Source: Archangium lipolyticum (GTDB taxonomy: Bacteria > Myxococcota > Myxococcia > Myxococcales > Myxococcaceae). Taken from it: 64,000 nucleotides of DNA. Where the stretch lies: positions 248,001 through 312,000 of the forward strand of contig NZ_JANKBZ010000003.1 in the NCBI RefSeq assembly GCF_024623785.1. The letters are read 5' to 3'. Both the position numbers and the translations under genes were made by a program. The notes beneath the pieces are model-generated. The model made no database searches. It was given only the letters and a program-made list of their open reading frames with translations, and had not been told where the DNA came from. This document shows positions 1-8,547 of this stretch, one piece after another (position 1 is the first letter of the stretch; every line of letters begins with the position of its first letter).

Positions 1-246
1 GCCTGCGAGCTCGGCGCCCACGGCATCCGCGTGGTGACGCTGAAGACGGGAGGAATCCCGGAGACCCTTCCCCACACGGTCCCTGGATGGAAGGAGATCG
101 CCGCCAGCATCGAGCAGGCGACCCTGCTCAAGCGTGCGGCGACGCTCGCCGACGTCGGCAATGTCGCGGCCTTCGTGGCTTCGGATCAGGCCCGCACCAT
201 CACCTCGACCGAGGTCAACATCTCCGCCGGAGCTATCGTGGACTGA
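1..246 (+). CDS. SDR-family oxidoreductase, C-terminal part (cut by window edge)
   Basis: The reading frame is open from the first base, so only the last 81 codons are present. The tail has the usual end of a short-chain dehydrogenase: a segment like GIRVVTLKTGG after the lost catalytic helix, then an ADVGNVAAFVASD stretch and the closing S-T-E-V-N-I-S-A-G pattern where these enzymes normally have 'DGG'. Catalytic Tyr/Lys and the nucleotide-binding loop lie outside the window. It converges with the next SDR with no gap between stop codons. Substrate unknown. Confidence 0.8.
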   Translation, partial: ACELGAHGIRVVTLKTGGIPETLPHTVPGWKEIAASIEQATLLKRAATLADVGNVAAFVASDQARTITSTEVNISAGAIVD

Positions 247-1011
247 TCAGCTGCGGAAGGCCCATCCCCCATCCACGGACAGGGTGGTGCCGGTGGTGAA
301 GGTGGCATCGGCGCAGAGGAAGAGGATGGCACGGGCCACCTCATCGGGCTGCCCGACGCGGGCCATCGGGTGGTAGGTCTCGGCCATCATCCGCACGGTG
401 GCCGGGTCGCCCTTCGTGAAGTCGAGAAAGGTCTCCGTCGCGATGGAGCCCGGGGCCACCGCGTTGACGGTGATGCCGTCCGAGGCGGCCTCGAGCGCGG
501 CGGTCTCCGTGAGACTCTCCATCGCGCGCTTGGTGGCTCCATACGGGCCCAGTCCCCGGAACGCTCGTTTGCCGATGGCCGAGGAGACATTGACGATGCG
601 GCCGCCTCCGCCCTGGGCCTTCATCTGCTGGAGCTCGGCGCGCAGGCACCAGAAGAAGGCCGTCAGGTTGGTGTGGAGGACCTGCGCCCAGTTGTCGTCG
701 GTGCAGTCGGAGATGGGGCCTGGCTGGCCGGTGATTCCAGGCACGTTCACGGCGCAGTCGAGGCGGCCAAAAGCGGCCACCGTCGTCTCCACGGCCCGGG
801 TCACGTGGGCCAGCTGGGTGACATCCGTCTCGACGAAGCGCGCCGTGCCCCCCTGGGCGACGATCTCCTGGACCACCGCCGAGCCCTCGGCCACTCGCCG
901 TGCGGCCACGACAACCCGGGCTCCGGCCTGCCCGAGCGCCAGGGCCGCCGCCTTGCCGATACCGCCACTGCCGCCGATCACCAGTGCCACCTTGCCATCG
1001 AGCCGACTCAT
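247..1011 (-). CDS. SDR-family NAD(P)-dependent oxidoreductase
   Basis: A 254-residue classical short-chain dehydrogenase, full length for the family. Visible motifs are the Rossmann glycine loop GGSGGIGKA near residue 13, a basic pair after beta-2 (AARR) that suggests NADPH preference, the catalytic Ser in NVSSAIGKR and the YGATK motif (Tyr and Lys four apart), ending with the typical GTTLSVDGG. The substrate cannot be told from sequence. It is convergent with the partial SDR before it and divergent from the cyclase gene, with 58 bases between the two start codons that should hold both promoters. Confidence 0.9.
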   Translation of the reverse strand: MSRLDGKVALVIGGSGGIGKAAALALGQAGARVVVAARRVAEGSAVVQEIVAQGGTARFVETDVTQLAHVTRAVETTVAAFGRLDCAVNVPGITGQPGPISDCTDDNWAQVLHTNLTAFFWCLRAELQQMKAQGGGGRIVNVSSAIGKRAFRGLGPYGATKRAMESLTETAALEAASDGITVNAVAPGSIATETFLDFTKGDPATVRMMAETYHPMARVGQPDEVARAILFLCADATFTTGTTLSVDGGWAFRS

Positions 1012-1069
1012 GGGTGCCTCCTCCGGGGTCTGCTACCTTCCTCGAACACTTGATACCCTCAACACGCGC

Positions 1070-2335
1070 ATGAAGTCCCGCTCCCCCCGGGAAGGCTCCT
1101 CTTCGCCCATGGACTCCGGAGCCGACACCACGGCCCAGGAGATCGAGCAGACGCTCGCCCAGAGCCGGGCCTCCGCCGAGCGGCGCATCGCGCTCTATCG
1201 CGTCTGGGTCGTCGGCGCCGTCGGACTGCTCGCGGCCTGGCCGTTCCTCTCTGGAGGCTCGGCCTTCTCGTTCATCGTCTCCAGCGTCTACTTCGCGTAC
1301 TCGCTGGGGGTGCTCGCCTGGTTGCGCCACCGGACGCCGCGCTGGTTGGGTGAGGTCACCCTGATGGTCGATCTCGTCTCCATGGCCGTCTTCTACATGG
1401 TGCTCGGGCGCTTCGATGGAGCTGGCGAGTCTCCGCGCTGGACCCTGAACATCCTGCCGTCGTTGATGATGGTCACCCTGCTCGGCAACTTCCTGCGGTA
1501 CTCGGGCCGGTTCGCCATCGCCAGCAGCGCGGTGGCCGCGGTGATGTTCCTGGCGGTGATGATCTCTCAAGGCAACTTCCACCCGGGGCAGATCTCCACC
1601 GCGGCCATCCTCCTGCTCTCCGGCTTCATCGCCGCCAGCAGTGGCGCGCGCGCCCGGCAGAACCTGGATACCTTCGCCCGGCTGCGCCTCTTGCGCCGGT
1701 ACCTGCCCAAGGTCGCCGTGGAGCGCGTGCTGGAGGATCCTCGCGCGGGCATGGCCCTGGGCGGCCGCTCCGTCACGGTGACCTTGCTGGCCACGGATCT
1801 GCGCGGCTTCACCTCGATGAGCGAGAAGCTCTCACCCGAGGAGGTGGTGCGCCAGCTCAACGCCTACCACGCCACGCTGCTCGAGCAGGTCGAGCGGCAC
1901 GGTGGCACGCTCGACAAGTTCATCGGCGACGGCGCGCTGGTGGTGTTCGGCTTCGGCGCACAGGACGCTCCCGAGGCGGACCATGGCGCCGCAGCGGCAC
2001 TGGCCTGTGCTCGCGACATGCTGGACGGGCTCGAGCGCCTCAATGGGGAGCGCGCCCGGGCGGGCCTGCCGCCGCTGCGGATGGGGATGGGCCTGCACAC
2101 AGGCCCGGTGGTGGCGGGCAACATCGGCGTGCCCGGCGTCCGGTTGGAGTTCACGGTGATTGGCGACGCCGTCAACACCGCCGCGCGGCTGGAGGGGCTC
2201 ACCAAGGAGGCCGGCGTGCCCGTGCTCATCTCGGCGGAGACCGTTGCCCGGCTCCAGAATCCGGCGCTGCGGGAGCTGCCCGCCATGCGCGTCCGCGGCA
2301 AGGACGAGGCGGTGCGGGTCTTCACGCTGCCCTGA
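1070..2335 (+). CDS. membrane-bound class III adenylate/guanylate cyclase
   Basis: A 421-residue protein with a predicted membrane domain (about five or six hydrophobic segments between residues 44 and 192) followed by a class III cyclase domain (about 233-421). All catalytic positions are present: metal-binding Asp243 in TDLRGFTS and Asp287 in KFIGDG, purine-selecting Lys283 and Asp366 in VIGDAVNTAARLE, transition-state Asn369 and Arg373. Lys plus Asp favours ATP, so cAMP is the likely product. A second in-frame ATG at 1109 is possible; I chose 1070 because it lies clear of the divergent gene. The reading frame is also open upstream but that stretch overlaps the SDR and is not coding-like. 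The stop lies 4 bases from the convergent neighbour's stop. Confidence 0.9.
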   Translation: MKSRSPREGSSSPMDSGADTTAQEIEQTLAQSRASAERRIALYRVWVVGAVGLLAAWPFLSGGSAFSFIVSSVYFAYSLGVLAWLRHRTPRWLGEVTLMVDLVSMAVFYMVLGRFDGAGESPRWTLNILPSLMMVTLLGNFLRYSGRFAIASSAVAAVMFLAVMISQGNFHPGQISTAAILLLSGFIAASSGARARQNLDTFARLRLLRRYLPKVAVERVLEDPRAGMALGGRSVTVTLLATDLRGFTSMSEKLSPEEVVRQLNAYHATLLEQVERHGGTLDKFIGDGALVVFGFGAQDAPEADHGAAAALACARDMLDGLERLNGERARAGLPPLRMGMGLHTGPVVAGNIGVPGVRLEFTVIGDAVNTAARLEGLTKEAGVPVLISAETVARLQNPALRELPAMRVRGKDEAVRVFTLP

Positions 2336-2339
2336 GGTT

Positions 2340-2897
2340 TCAGGGAGGAGGGGAGCGCCGAGGCCCCGCGGCGGAAACCTTGCCGCCGCCCGTGTCTTTC
2401 GTGGGCTCGGGCCCGAACACACGCAACGTCCAGAAGGAGCCGGTGTTGTAGCCGGGCAGGCCCTTCGGGTTGAAGACGCTCGAGCTCGTCGCGAAGCCAC
2501 CCACGTAGCCAGCGGGGAGCTCCGTCAGCTTCAGCGCGCAGCTGGTGAGCACCACACCGGGACGCGGTACCCCGTTGCTCACCATGGTGCACCTGCCCAG
2601 CCCCGTGAAGTTCCCTTCGGGCAGCATGAAGTGCACGTAGAAGTCCGCCGTCGAGCCCTCGGCGAAGGTCGGGTCCGTGATGCGCGCGCACGCCAGGGCC
2701 TTCCCGCTGGGCCGCCCGTCATCCGTGCCGAGGACATTCGCGGGCAGCCGGACGTTCACCTCGAACGGAGCGGCCTGGCAGCCGCTCGGATCCACCGCAC
2801 CGGGGTGCTCCTCGGTCCGGAACAGCAACACCTGCTCCCGGGCCAACGCGACGGTGGGCAGGCCCAGCGCGAGTACGGAGAGTGCCATCCTCGACAT
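2340..2897 (-). CDS. secreted hypothetical protein
   Basis: 185 residues beginning with a signal peptide (MSRMALSVLALGLPTVALA, predicted cleavage after ALA). The mature part has several Cys (in PSGCQAAPF, ALACARIT, GRCTMVS, TSCALKL), suggesting disulfides and an extracytoplasmic location. No family recognised. It is the last gene of a minus-strand run after the KAS III-like and DUF2378 genes, 18 bases behind the latter, so cotranscription is likely. The C-terminus is Pro/Gly-rich. Confidence 0.75.
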   Translation of the reverse strand: MSRMALSVLALGLPTVALAREQVLLFRTEEHPGAVDPSGCQAAPFEVNVRLPANVLGTDDGRPSGKALACARITDPTFAEGSTADFYVHFMLPEGNFTGLGRCTMVSNGVPRPGVVLTSCALKLTELPAGYVGGFATSSSVFNPKGLPGYNTGSFWTLRVFGPEPTKDTGGGKVSAAGPRRSPPP

Positions 2898-2915
2898 GGT
2901 GGAGAGCCCTCCCGG

Positions 2916-3542
2916 CTATTTCCAGAAGAACTCATACTCGCTGTCCAGCGGCCCGGTGGTGTACCCCTTGATCCTGAGATGGTCGACCCCCGCCGTCAAC
3001 AGCACCCCCCGCAGGATGCCCTCATGGTAGGCCTGCGGCAGGAAGTCGTGGTGGATGACGAAGTGGCCACTCTTCTCGTAGGGGGTGCACGTCATGGTCC
3101 GCGTCCCGTAGCTCACCGCCGTGGAGTAGGCGGAGGGGACCTGCTTGAGGATGCGCTTCACATCCTGTCCCGCCAGCAGCAAGAGGGTCTTGCCCGCCGT
3201 GGAGGACAGGAAGTCCTTCGCGGACTGCTCACCAATCAGACGCAGCGTCTGCTCGCAGCCGCCGAGCTGCGAGCCCACTTCCTTCGCCGCCGTCAAACAC
3301 AGCATCAGGAAGGTGGCCACCGGATAGTTGAAGAAGTCGAGGTGCTTGCTCTCTCCCGTGGCCTTGCGGCAACGCTGGGCCACAGCCTCTCCCCCCAGCT
3401 TGCGCACCACCTCCAGCGCGCCGTTGAAGAACATCCCTCGTGCCGTGTCTCTTGGCGACGCGAGCCCCAGGTTCCGCTCCACGTGCGCCTTCGTGTTGAG
3501 ATCCTTCGCAAACAGGGATGTCTCGTATTGTTCAATCATCAT
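2916..3542 (-). CDS. DUF2378 (TIGR02265, Myxococcus paralogous family) protein
   Basis: About 208 residues. The pattern RDTARGMFFNGALEVVRKLG followed by a DFFNYPVATFL segment and a C-terminal half ending in beta-rich sequence is typical of the DUF2378 family, which is expanded in myxobacteria and has no established function. An ATG at 3542 has an AGGA box eight bases upstream; a TTG at 3578 would add 12 residues but has a poorer site. The gene sits close behind the KAS III-like gene, so translation coupling or cotranscription is likely. Confidence 0.75.
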   Translation of the reverse strand: MMIEQYETSLFAKDLNTKAHVERNLGLASPRDTARGMFFNGALEVVRKLGGEAVAQRCRKATGESKHLDFFNYPVATFLMLCLTAAKEVGSQLGGCEQTLRLIGEQSAKDFLSSTAGKTLLLLAGQDVKRILKQVPSAYSTAVSYGTRTMTCTPYEKSGHFVIHHDFLPQAYHEGILRGVLLTAGVDHLRIKGYTTGPLDSEYEFFWK

Positions 3543-3587
3543 CGGGAAGTCCTGTGTTCGTAAGAAGAGAAGGAGCAAAACCCCTGC

Positions 3588-4682
3588 CTACAACCGGATG
3601 AGCTGCGCCCCGTAATGGACGTTCGCGCCTACAGCGGCAATCAGCACCAGGTCTCCACTGCCCAGACGCACCCGGCCTGACTCCAGGTCCTCGGCCAGCA
3701 GGATGAGCTTCCCGGCCGCGGAGGTGTTGCCATAACGGTCCACGTTGATGGCCACGCGTTCATGAGGCAGGCCCATCGTCCCGATGAAGTGCTCCATCAG
3801 CCGCTTGTTGGGCTGGTGCAAGTAGTAGCGCTTCACCTCGGAGCGCAGCTCGGGCCGCTCGGAGAGCACCTCCTCGATGCATTGGCGCATGTAGAAGGGG
3901 TAGCTCTCGGCGACCCGTGGCCCATCCACCACGAAGGCCATGTCCACCGGCCGCGTCCGGCCCTGGTACGGCAGCCGCAGCACACCTCCGCCCCGGCGAA
4001 TCACCAGGTCCGTGTGGGCGTTGCCGGACATGGTCGTCAGGATGCCTTCTCCCTCCTCGCCGTCCGCGCGCAGCACCACCGCGCCCGCCCCATCCCCGAA
4101 GACATAGGCGGAAAGGTAGGCATTGATCGGCTTGAGCCCTGGAGCCGGGACAATCTCTCCGGTGTAGACGTCCGGGTTCAGCTGGGGCGAGAGCAGCGAG
4201 GAGGCCACCACCGCCACCGTCTTGAAGCGGCCGCCCCGCATCATCTTGCACGCCATGTCGAGGATGTAGGGCGTGCCGCCACAGCCATCGTCGATCACCA
4301 GCGCGAAGGTATCGGCGCGGCAGCCCAGCCGATGGTGCAGCACCATGGCGTCGTGGTTGAAGTTCAGCTCGTCCGGCGTGCAGGTGATGAGGAAGAGCGC
4401 ATCCAGCTCCCGGGCGTCCACACCTGACTGCTTCAGGGCCCGGCGCAGGGCGACCTCGCACATGTCTGTGTTGGAGGCCGGGTAGATGGGCAGATCATCC
4501 TCGGGTGGAGCGATGGCCCGGCCCCGCGCGTCGATGTCCCAGAGAAAGCGCCGTTCGACGATGCCTGTCTTCTCGAGGATGCGTTCAGCGGACCAGCCCG
4601 GGAAGGCGGCGGCGATGCGCTCGTTGCTGATGGTCCGAGAGGGAATGAAAGCGCCGGCACCTGCAACGCGAACTGTGTTCAT
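3588..4682 (-). CDS. 3-oxoacyl-ACP synthase III (FabH-like) family protein
   Basis: 364 residues with the thiolase fold of beta-ketoacyl-ACP synthase III. The catalytic triad can be placed: Cys134 in DDGCGGTPY, His289 in YYLHQPNKR and Asn319 in DRYGNTSAAG. The segment before the Cys differs from housekeeping FabH (normally A-C-S/A-G), which argues for a specialised condensing enzyme of secondary or unusual lipid metabolism rather than fatty-acid initiation. It heads a run of three minus-strand genes with a DUF2378 protein and a secreted protein. Its upstream region holds the palindrome GTCATGAC at 4715-4722. Confidence 0.88.
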   Translation of the reverse strand: MNTVRVAGAGAFIPSRTISNERIAAAFPGWSAERILEKTGIVERRFLWDIDARGRAIAPPEDDLPIYPASNTDMCEVALRRALKQSGVDARELDALFLITCTPDELNFNHDAMVLHHRLGCRADTFALVIDDGCGGTPYILDMACKMMRGGRFKTVAVVASSLLSPQLNPDVYTGEIVPAPGLKPINAYLSAYVFGDGAGAVVLRADGEEGEGILTTMSGNAHTDLVIRRGGGVLRLPYQGRTRPVDMAFVVDGPRVAESYPFYMRQCIEEVLSERPELRSEVKRYYLHQPNKRLMEHFIGTMGLPHERVAINVDRYGNTSAAGKLILLAEDLESGRVRLGSGDLVLIAAVGANVHYGAQLIRL

Positions 4683-5044
4683 GTCCGGTTCTCGCTTGAT
4701 GTGGACCTGTTTTCGTCATGACAACGGACGGATGGAAACCACCCCTTCCCCCTCATGTCGCTGAAATCACAGGGTTTTCGAGAGAAGGAAACTCAGTGCG
4801 ACCTTCTGATTCCTGGCTTTCTCCACGACTTCAGGGCTGCTGCTGGGATTCCGTATTCTTGAGGCATCAATGAATAAAAATAAAGCAGCACCGGGAGGCT
4901 CGCGTTGGCATGCTTCTCTGGTGAACAAAGCCGTGCGACACGCGGGCTTGCATCATTCACTGTTCAAAAGAGGGATCTCCAACGTGGCCGCGGCCCCCGC
5001 CCTTTACGCGGGGGGCCGCACCTGCCGCACTTCCAGCATTGCCT
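4683..5044. other. intergenic region between two minus-strand units
   Basis: 362 bases without a convincing gene. The left part should carry the promoter of the KAS III-like gene and includes an 8-base palindrome (GTCATGAC, 4715-4722). The middle (about 4850-4930) is clearly more AT-rich than the surroundings. The right part holds the terminator-like hairpin of the P450 operon. A 66-codon plus-strand frame from 4870 exists but runs through that hairpin into the P450 gene and was not called. Confidence 0.5.
4990..5019 (-). terminator. GC-rich hairpin after the P450 operon
   Basis: The left arm GCGGCCCCCGC (4990-5000) pairs with GCGGGGGGCCGC (5008-5019) apart from one extra G, leaving a small loop. 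It lies 25 bases beyond the stop of the first P450 gene on its transcribed strand. A short T-run occurs further downstream on that strand. It is a reasonable intrinsic terminator for the TetR-P450-P450 transcript. Confidence 0.55.
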
Positions 5045-6451
5045 TTAGAACAGGACCGGGATCCGGCTGAACCCGCGCAGGCTGGCGACACTGCCCCACC
5101 GCATCTCCTCGGCGGGGAGCGCCAGCCGCAGCTTCGGGAAGCGCTTGAAGAGGGACTCGAAGGCGAGCTGTCCCTCGAGCCGGGCTAGCGGCGCCCCGAT
5201 GCAGACGTGGATGCCCTTGCCAAAGGCGATGTTCCGGTGGGCGTCGGGGCGCGTGATGTCGAACACGTCCGGGTTGGCGAAGCGCGAGGGATCCCGATTC
5301 GCCGAGGCCAGACCCACCGACAGGTTCTCCCCCTTGGGGATGTGCGTTCCTCCCAGCTCGAGGTCCTCTCTGACGATGCGCGGCGTGCTCATGTAGTCGA
5401 CCGGCCCCCAGAAGCGCAGCGTCTCCTCGACCAGCCCCTTGGACAGTCCGGTGGGATCCGCCAGGAAGCGCGCATGCTGGTCGGGGTGCGTCAGCAGCGC
5501 GACGACGCCGTTGCCGATCAGATTGACCGTCGTCACGTGCCCGGCGAAGAACAGGATGAACACCATCGACACCATCTCCTGGTGGCTGAGGGTGTCGCCG
5601 TCCTCCTGGACGTGAACCATCTGGCTGATCATGTCCTCCGCCGGCTCACGCCGCTTCCGCTCGAACAGGCCGTCCAGGTACTGCCTGAACGCCCGCATGC
5701 CGGCCCGCAGCTTCTCGTCCCTCACGGCGTCCTGACGCTCGGCGTGCAGAAGGCCCTCCGCCCAGCCATGGACCTTCTCGCGATCCTCCACCGGGATGCC
5801 GAGCATGTCGCTGATGACCGTGACGGGCAGCGGATAGGCGAAGGCCTCCACCAGGTCCATCCGGCGCTCCGAGACGGCCTCGCCGCGCCCGGCCGCCTTG
5901 CGTTCGACCCCGTCGAGCAGCTCATCGACGATGCGCTGGATGCGCGGCCGGAGCAGCTCCATGGCACGAGCGGTGAAGTTGGGCTGGACCAGCTTGCGCA
6001 GCCGGGTGTGATCCGGCGGATCGAGCATGATGATGCTGTGCGCGACGGGCCGGAACTCCTCCGGCATGGTCGCCTCCAGCCGCGCCCGCTGCTCCGGCGT
6101 CATCGCCGAGCGGAAGTCGGACGAGAGGCGATCATCCAGGAGCGCGGACACCGCCTCGTCGTACCGGGTCACGAAGAGCCTGTCGCGTCCAGGGACCTTG
6201 CCCGGCCCGCGAGCCTTCGAGCCCTCCGGATGAGCCCCGTCCGCGAGGCCGCGGCCGAAGGGGCAGCGCACCACGGGCGCCGTGGCGCGCAGCTCGGCAT
6301 AGGTGTCGTAGGCGGTGGCCAGGAACTCCGGGTTCTCCCTGTCCAGGACCACGGAGCTCATGGCCGGAGCTTCCCGCCGTCCCATCACGGGGCAGGTTCC
6401 GCCCGCGGCGGGCGCTGCTTCCTTCTGCTCATCCATCCTGTTCGTCGTCAT
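5045..6451 (-). CDS. cytochrome P450 with atypical I-helix
   Basis: 468 residues, a bacterial soluble P450. The heme-binding signature FGKGIHVCIG is intact with ligand Cys417, and the K-helix ExxR is E343-T-L-R346. The I-helix reads AGHVTT (303-308): Val306 stands where nearly all monooxygenase P450s have Glu or Asp of the proton-relay pair, although the next Thr307 is kept. The N-terminus has an unusual ~20-residue extension and a Gly/Lys/Arg-rich insertion near 70-90. ATG at 6451 follows GGAGG six bases upstream. It lies 34 bases behind the second P450 and is probably cotranscribed with it and the TetR gene. Confidence 0.92.
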   Translation of the reverse strand: MTTNRMDEQKEAAPAAGGTCPVMGRREAPAMSSVVLDRENPEFLATAYDTYAELRATAPVVRCPFGRGLADGAHPEGSKARGPGKVPGRDRLFVTRYDEAVSALLDDRLSSDFRSAMTPEQRARLEATMPEEFRPVAHSIIMLDPPDHTRLRKLVQPNFTARAMELLRPRIQRIVDELLDGVERKAAGRGEAVSERRMDLVEAFAYPLPVTVISDMLGIPVEDREKVHGWAEGLLHAERQDAVRDEKLRAGMRAFRQYLDGLFERKRREPAEDMISQMVHVQEDGDTLSHQEMVSMVFILFFAGHVTTVNLIGNGVVALLTHPDQHARFLADPTGLSKGLVEETLRFWGPVDYMSTPRIVREDLELGGTHIPKGENLSVGLASANRDPSRFANPDVFDITRPDAHRNIAFGKGIHVCIGAPLARLEGQLAFESLFKRFPKLRLALPAEEMRWGSVASLRGFSRIPVLF

Positions 6452-6485
6452 GGTGTCCTCCGGAGTTCGTGGTTCTCGCGTCCGC

Positions 6486-7706
6486 TCAGTTCTTGCTCAG
6501 CCAGAGCGAGCGGGGCCCGCGCAGGAAGAACGAGCTGCCGTAGTTGATGCGCTCGGGCTGCTGGGGCGCGAAGCCCAGCTTCGGGGCGCGCTCCAACAAC
6601 TCCTGGAGCGCCACCGGGGCCTCCAGCCGCGACAGGGGGGCTCCCAGGCAGAAGTGGATGCCGTGGCCGAACGAGAGCAGCCCCGTCGTGTCGCGCTGCA
6701 GATCGAAGCGCTCCGGGTTCGGGAACTTGCGCGGATCATGGTTGGCGGACGCCAGCAGCGCCATCACCGTCGAGCCCGCGGCGACCTTCCCGCCGGCCAG
6801 CTCCACGTCCTGGGTCACCCGGCGCATCAGCCCCAGCACGGGCGAGTCGTAGCGCAGGGTCTCCTCGGTCACGGCGGCGCAGGCCTGGAGCGTGGGGTTG
6901 CGCCGCAGCCACTCGTACTGCTCCGGGTTGCGGATGAGGGAGACGAGCGCGTTGCCGAGCAGGTTGGTGGTGGTCTCGTTGCCGGCGATCAGCAGCACGA
7001 TGGCGAAGGAGTTCACCTCCTGGGGCGTCAGCGCGGCCACGCCGTCGCTCTCCTGGACGAGCGTGGAGATGAGATCACCCTTGGGCTCCTGACGGCGCTT
7101 CTCGGCGATCTCCGTCATGTAGGCGAGCATCTCCCGCCCGCTCCGGATGCTCTCCTCCGACTGCTTCCCGGTCCGCAGGGACTCGGAGCCAGCGGTGATG
7201 AGCGAGTCGCTCCAGTGCTTGAAGTCCCGGCGCCGGGAGGCCTCGATGCCGAGCATCTCCGCGATGATGGTCACGGGCAGGGGAGAGGCCAGCCCGTCCA
7301 TGAAGTCGAACTCGTCACGGGCGGTCATCTCCGCGACGAGCCCCCGGGACAGCTCGCGCACCCGGGGCTCCATCTCGGAGATGCGCTTGGGGATGAAGGC
7401 GCGGCTCACCAGTCCGCGCAGCCGCGTGTGGTTGGGCGGATCCGAGGTGACGAGGTTGGACACCGAGCTGAGCTCGGTGATCTGGGTGCGCTCCTTGGGC
7501 AGCTTGCCGGCGACGCGGATGTCCACGGACGAGAACAGGGCCGGGTTCTTCAGGACGTACGTCACGTCCTCGTAGCGGCTGAGGACATGGGCCTGCAGGC
7601 GCTCGTTCCAGAAGAGCGGGGCCTTCTCGCGCATCTCCGCGAAGTAGGGGTAGGGGTTGTTCATCACCTCGGGGTCGAAGAAGTCGAAGCGGTCCAAGAG
7701 GCTCAT
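6486..7706 (-). CDS. cytochrome P450
   Basis: 406 residues with all canonical P450 elements: I-helix AGNETTTN, ExxR in EETLRYDS, and heme ligand in FGHGIHFCLG. The start at 7706 (MSLLDRFDFF) is preferred because a GGAGAA box sits six bases upstream; in-frame ATGs at 7718 and further upstream would lengthen it but the longest overlaps the TetR gene. Electron donors (ferredoxin, reductase) are not encoded nearby. It follows the TetR gene by 43 bases and precedes the other P450, so the three form one unit. Confidence 0.92.
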   Translation of the reverse strand: MSLLDRFDFFDPEVMNNPYPYFAEMREKAPLFWNERLQAHVLSRYEDVTYVLKNPALFSSVDIRVAGKLPKERTQITELSSVSNLVTSDPPNHTRLRGLVSRAFIPKRISEMEPRVRELSRGLVAEMTARDEFDFMDGLASPLPVTIIAEMLGIEASRRRDFKHWSDSLITAGSESLRTGKQSEESIRSGREMLAYMTEIAEKRRQEPKGDLISTLVQESDGVAALTPQEVNSFAIVLLIAGNETTTNLLGNALVSLIRNPEQYEWLRRNPTLQACAAVTEETLRYDSPVLGLMRRVTQDVELAGGKVAAGSTVMALLASANHDPRKFPNPERFDLQRDTTGLLSFGHGIHFCLGAPLSRLEAPVALQELLERAPKLGFAPQQPERINYGSSFFLRGPRSLWLSKN

Positions 7707-7749
7707 ACGGTTCTCCATGGGTGGAACAACGGCGGTGGAACAACGGGGT

Positions 7750-8397
7750 TCATCGGGGGCGTGGGGCGGCCCCATCCAGGAAGCAGCGCAACAGCAGGGA
7801 GATCAGCTCGTCGACCGGCACGGGCTGCTTCTCGAGGAACTGCCGGACGAGGACGCCGCGCAGCATGCTCAACAACAACGTGGGGTAATGGCGGGTGTCC
7901 TCGGGCCGCAGGGCGCCTTCCTCCACTCCTTGCCGGGTGAGGTGCTCGATGCGGCGGGTGAGCTCCAGGGACTGCGTCCGCTCGCGGCTCACGTCCTCGC
8001 CCGAGGAGATGCCGTGCTCGAGCACATCCTCCAGGGAGAGGGTGAACAGCTGGAAGTGCGTGCGCGAGTGCTCCAGGATGCAGCGCAGGAAGCCATGCAT
8101 CCGCACGCGGAAGGGCGCGCCCTGGCTGCGCTCCAGCTCCGTGTCGAGCATGTCCCGCAGCTCCCGCCCGCGCACGTCGAGCAGGGCCGCCATCAGCTGC
8201 TTCCGGTCCTCGAAGTAGTTGTAGAGCGTCCCGACGGAGACCCCGACGCGCGCGGCGATGTCGTCCATGCGCGCGGCGTGGATGCCCTGCTCGGCCAGCA
8301 CCTGCTCCGCCGCGTTGAGGATGGCGGTCCGCGCCTCCTCCTTCATCCGGAGCCGCAGCGGTTGGGGCTTGCTTCGAGTTGTTGAACGCGGGTTCAT
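7750..8397 (-). CDS. TetR/AcrR-family transcriptional regulator
   Basis: 215 residues. The N-terminal DNA-binding domain spans about residues 20-66 with the diagnostic helix-turn-helix VGVSVGTLYNYFEDRKQL; the rest is the helical ligand domain. As first gene of the P450 unit it probably represses its own operon and responds to a P450 substrate or product. An inverted repeat overlapping its start codon is a likely operator. The ligand is unknown. Confidence 0.93.
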   Translation of the reverse strand: MNPRSTTRSKPQPLRLRMKEEARTAILNAAEQVLAEQGIHAARMDDIAARVGVSVGTLYNYFEDRKQLMAALLDVRGRELRDMLDTELERSQGAPFRVRMHGFLRCILEHSRTHFQLFTLSLEDVLEHGISSGEDVSRERTQSLELTRRIEHLTRQGVEEGALRPEDTRHYPTLLLSMLRGVLVRQFLEKQPVPVDELISLLLRCFLDGAAPRPR

Positions 8398-8419
8398 TTG
8401 TTGAACCAGGGTACGGTTC
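8382..8419. promoter_or_regulatory. candidate TetR operator array
   Basis: GGTTCA-TTTGT-TGAACC (8391-8407) is a perfect 6-base inverted repeat with a 5-base spacer that overlaps the TetR start codon (8395-8397). A third half site TTGAAC lies at 8382-8387, and GAACC/GGTTC (8403-8407 and 8415-8419) form a second overlapping inverted repeat. The size, symmetry and position fit an autoregulatory operator controlling the TetR-P450-P450 operon. Confidence 0.6.
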
Positions 8420-8547
8420 CAGGGATACCCGGGTCAACCAGAAGGAGCCGAGCAGACAGGCGTACCTCGGGATACACGCCTGCCCCGAGGGTCGTTCCCT
8501 TGTCAGTTCCCTGGGAGGAGCTCAGCTCGCCGCTGGCTCGGCCGTGC

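Noticed and set aside
398-1069. Upstream extension of the cyclase reading frame
   Set aside because: It lies antisense to the SDR gene; the cyclase membrane domain begins only after 1070.
4870-5070. 66-codon plus-strand frame with a GAGG box and Lys-rich start
   Set aside because: It runs through the terminator hairpin of the P450 operon and into the antisense of the P450 gene; the coding signal stops after about ten codons.
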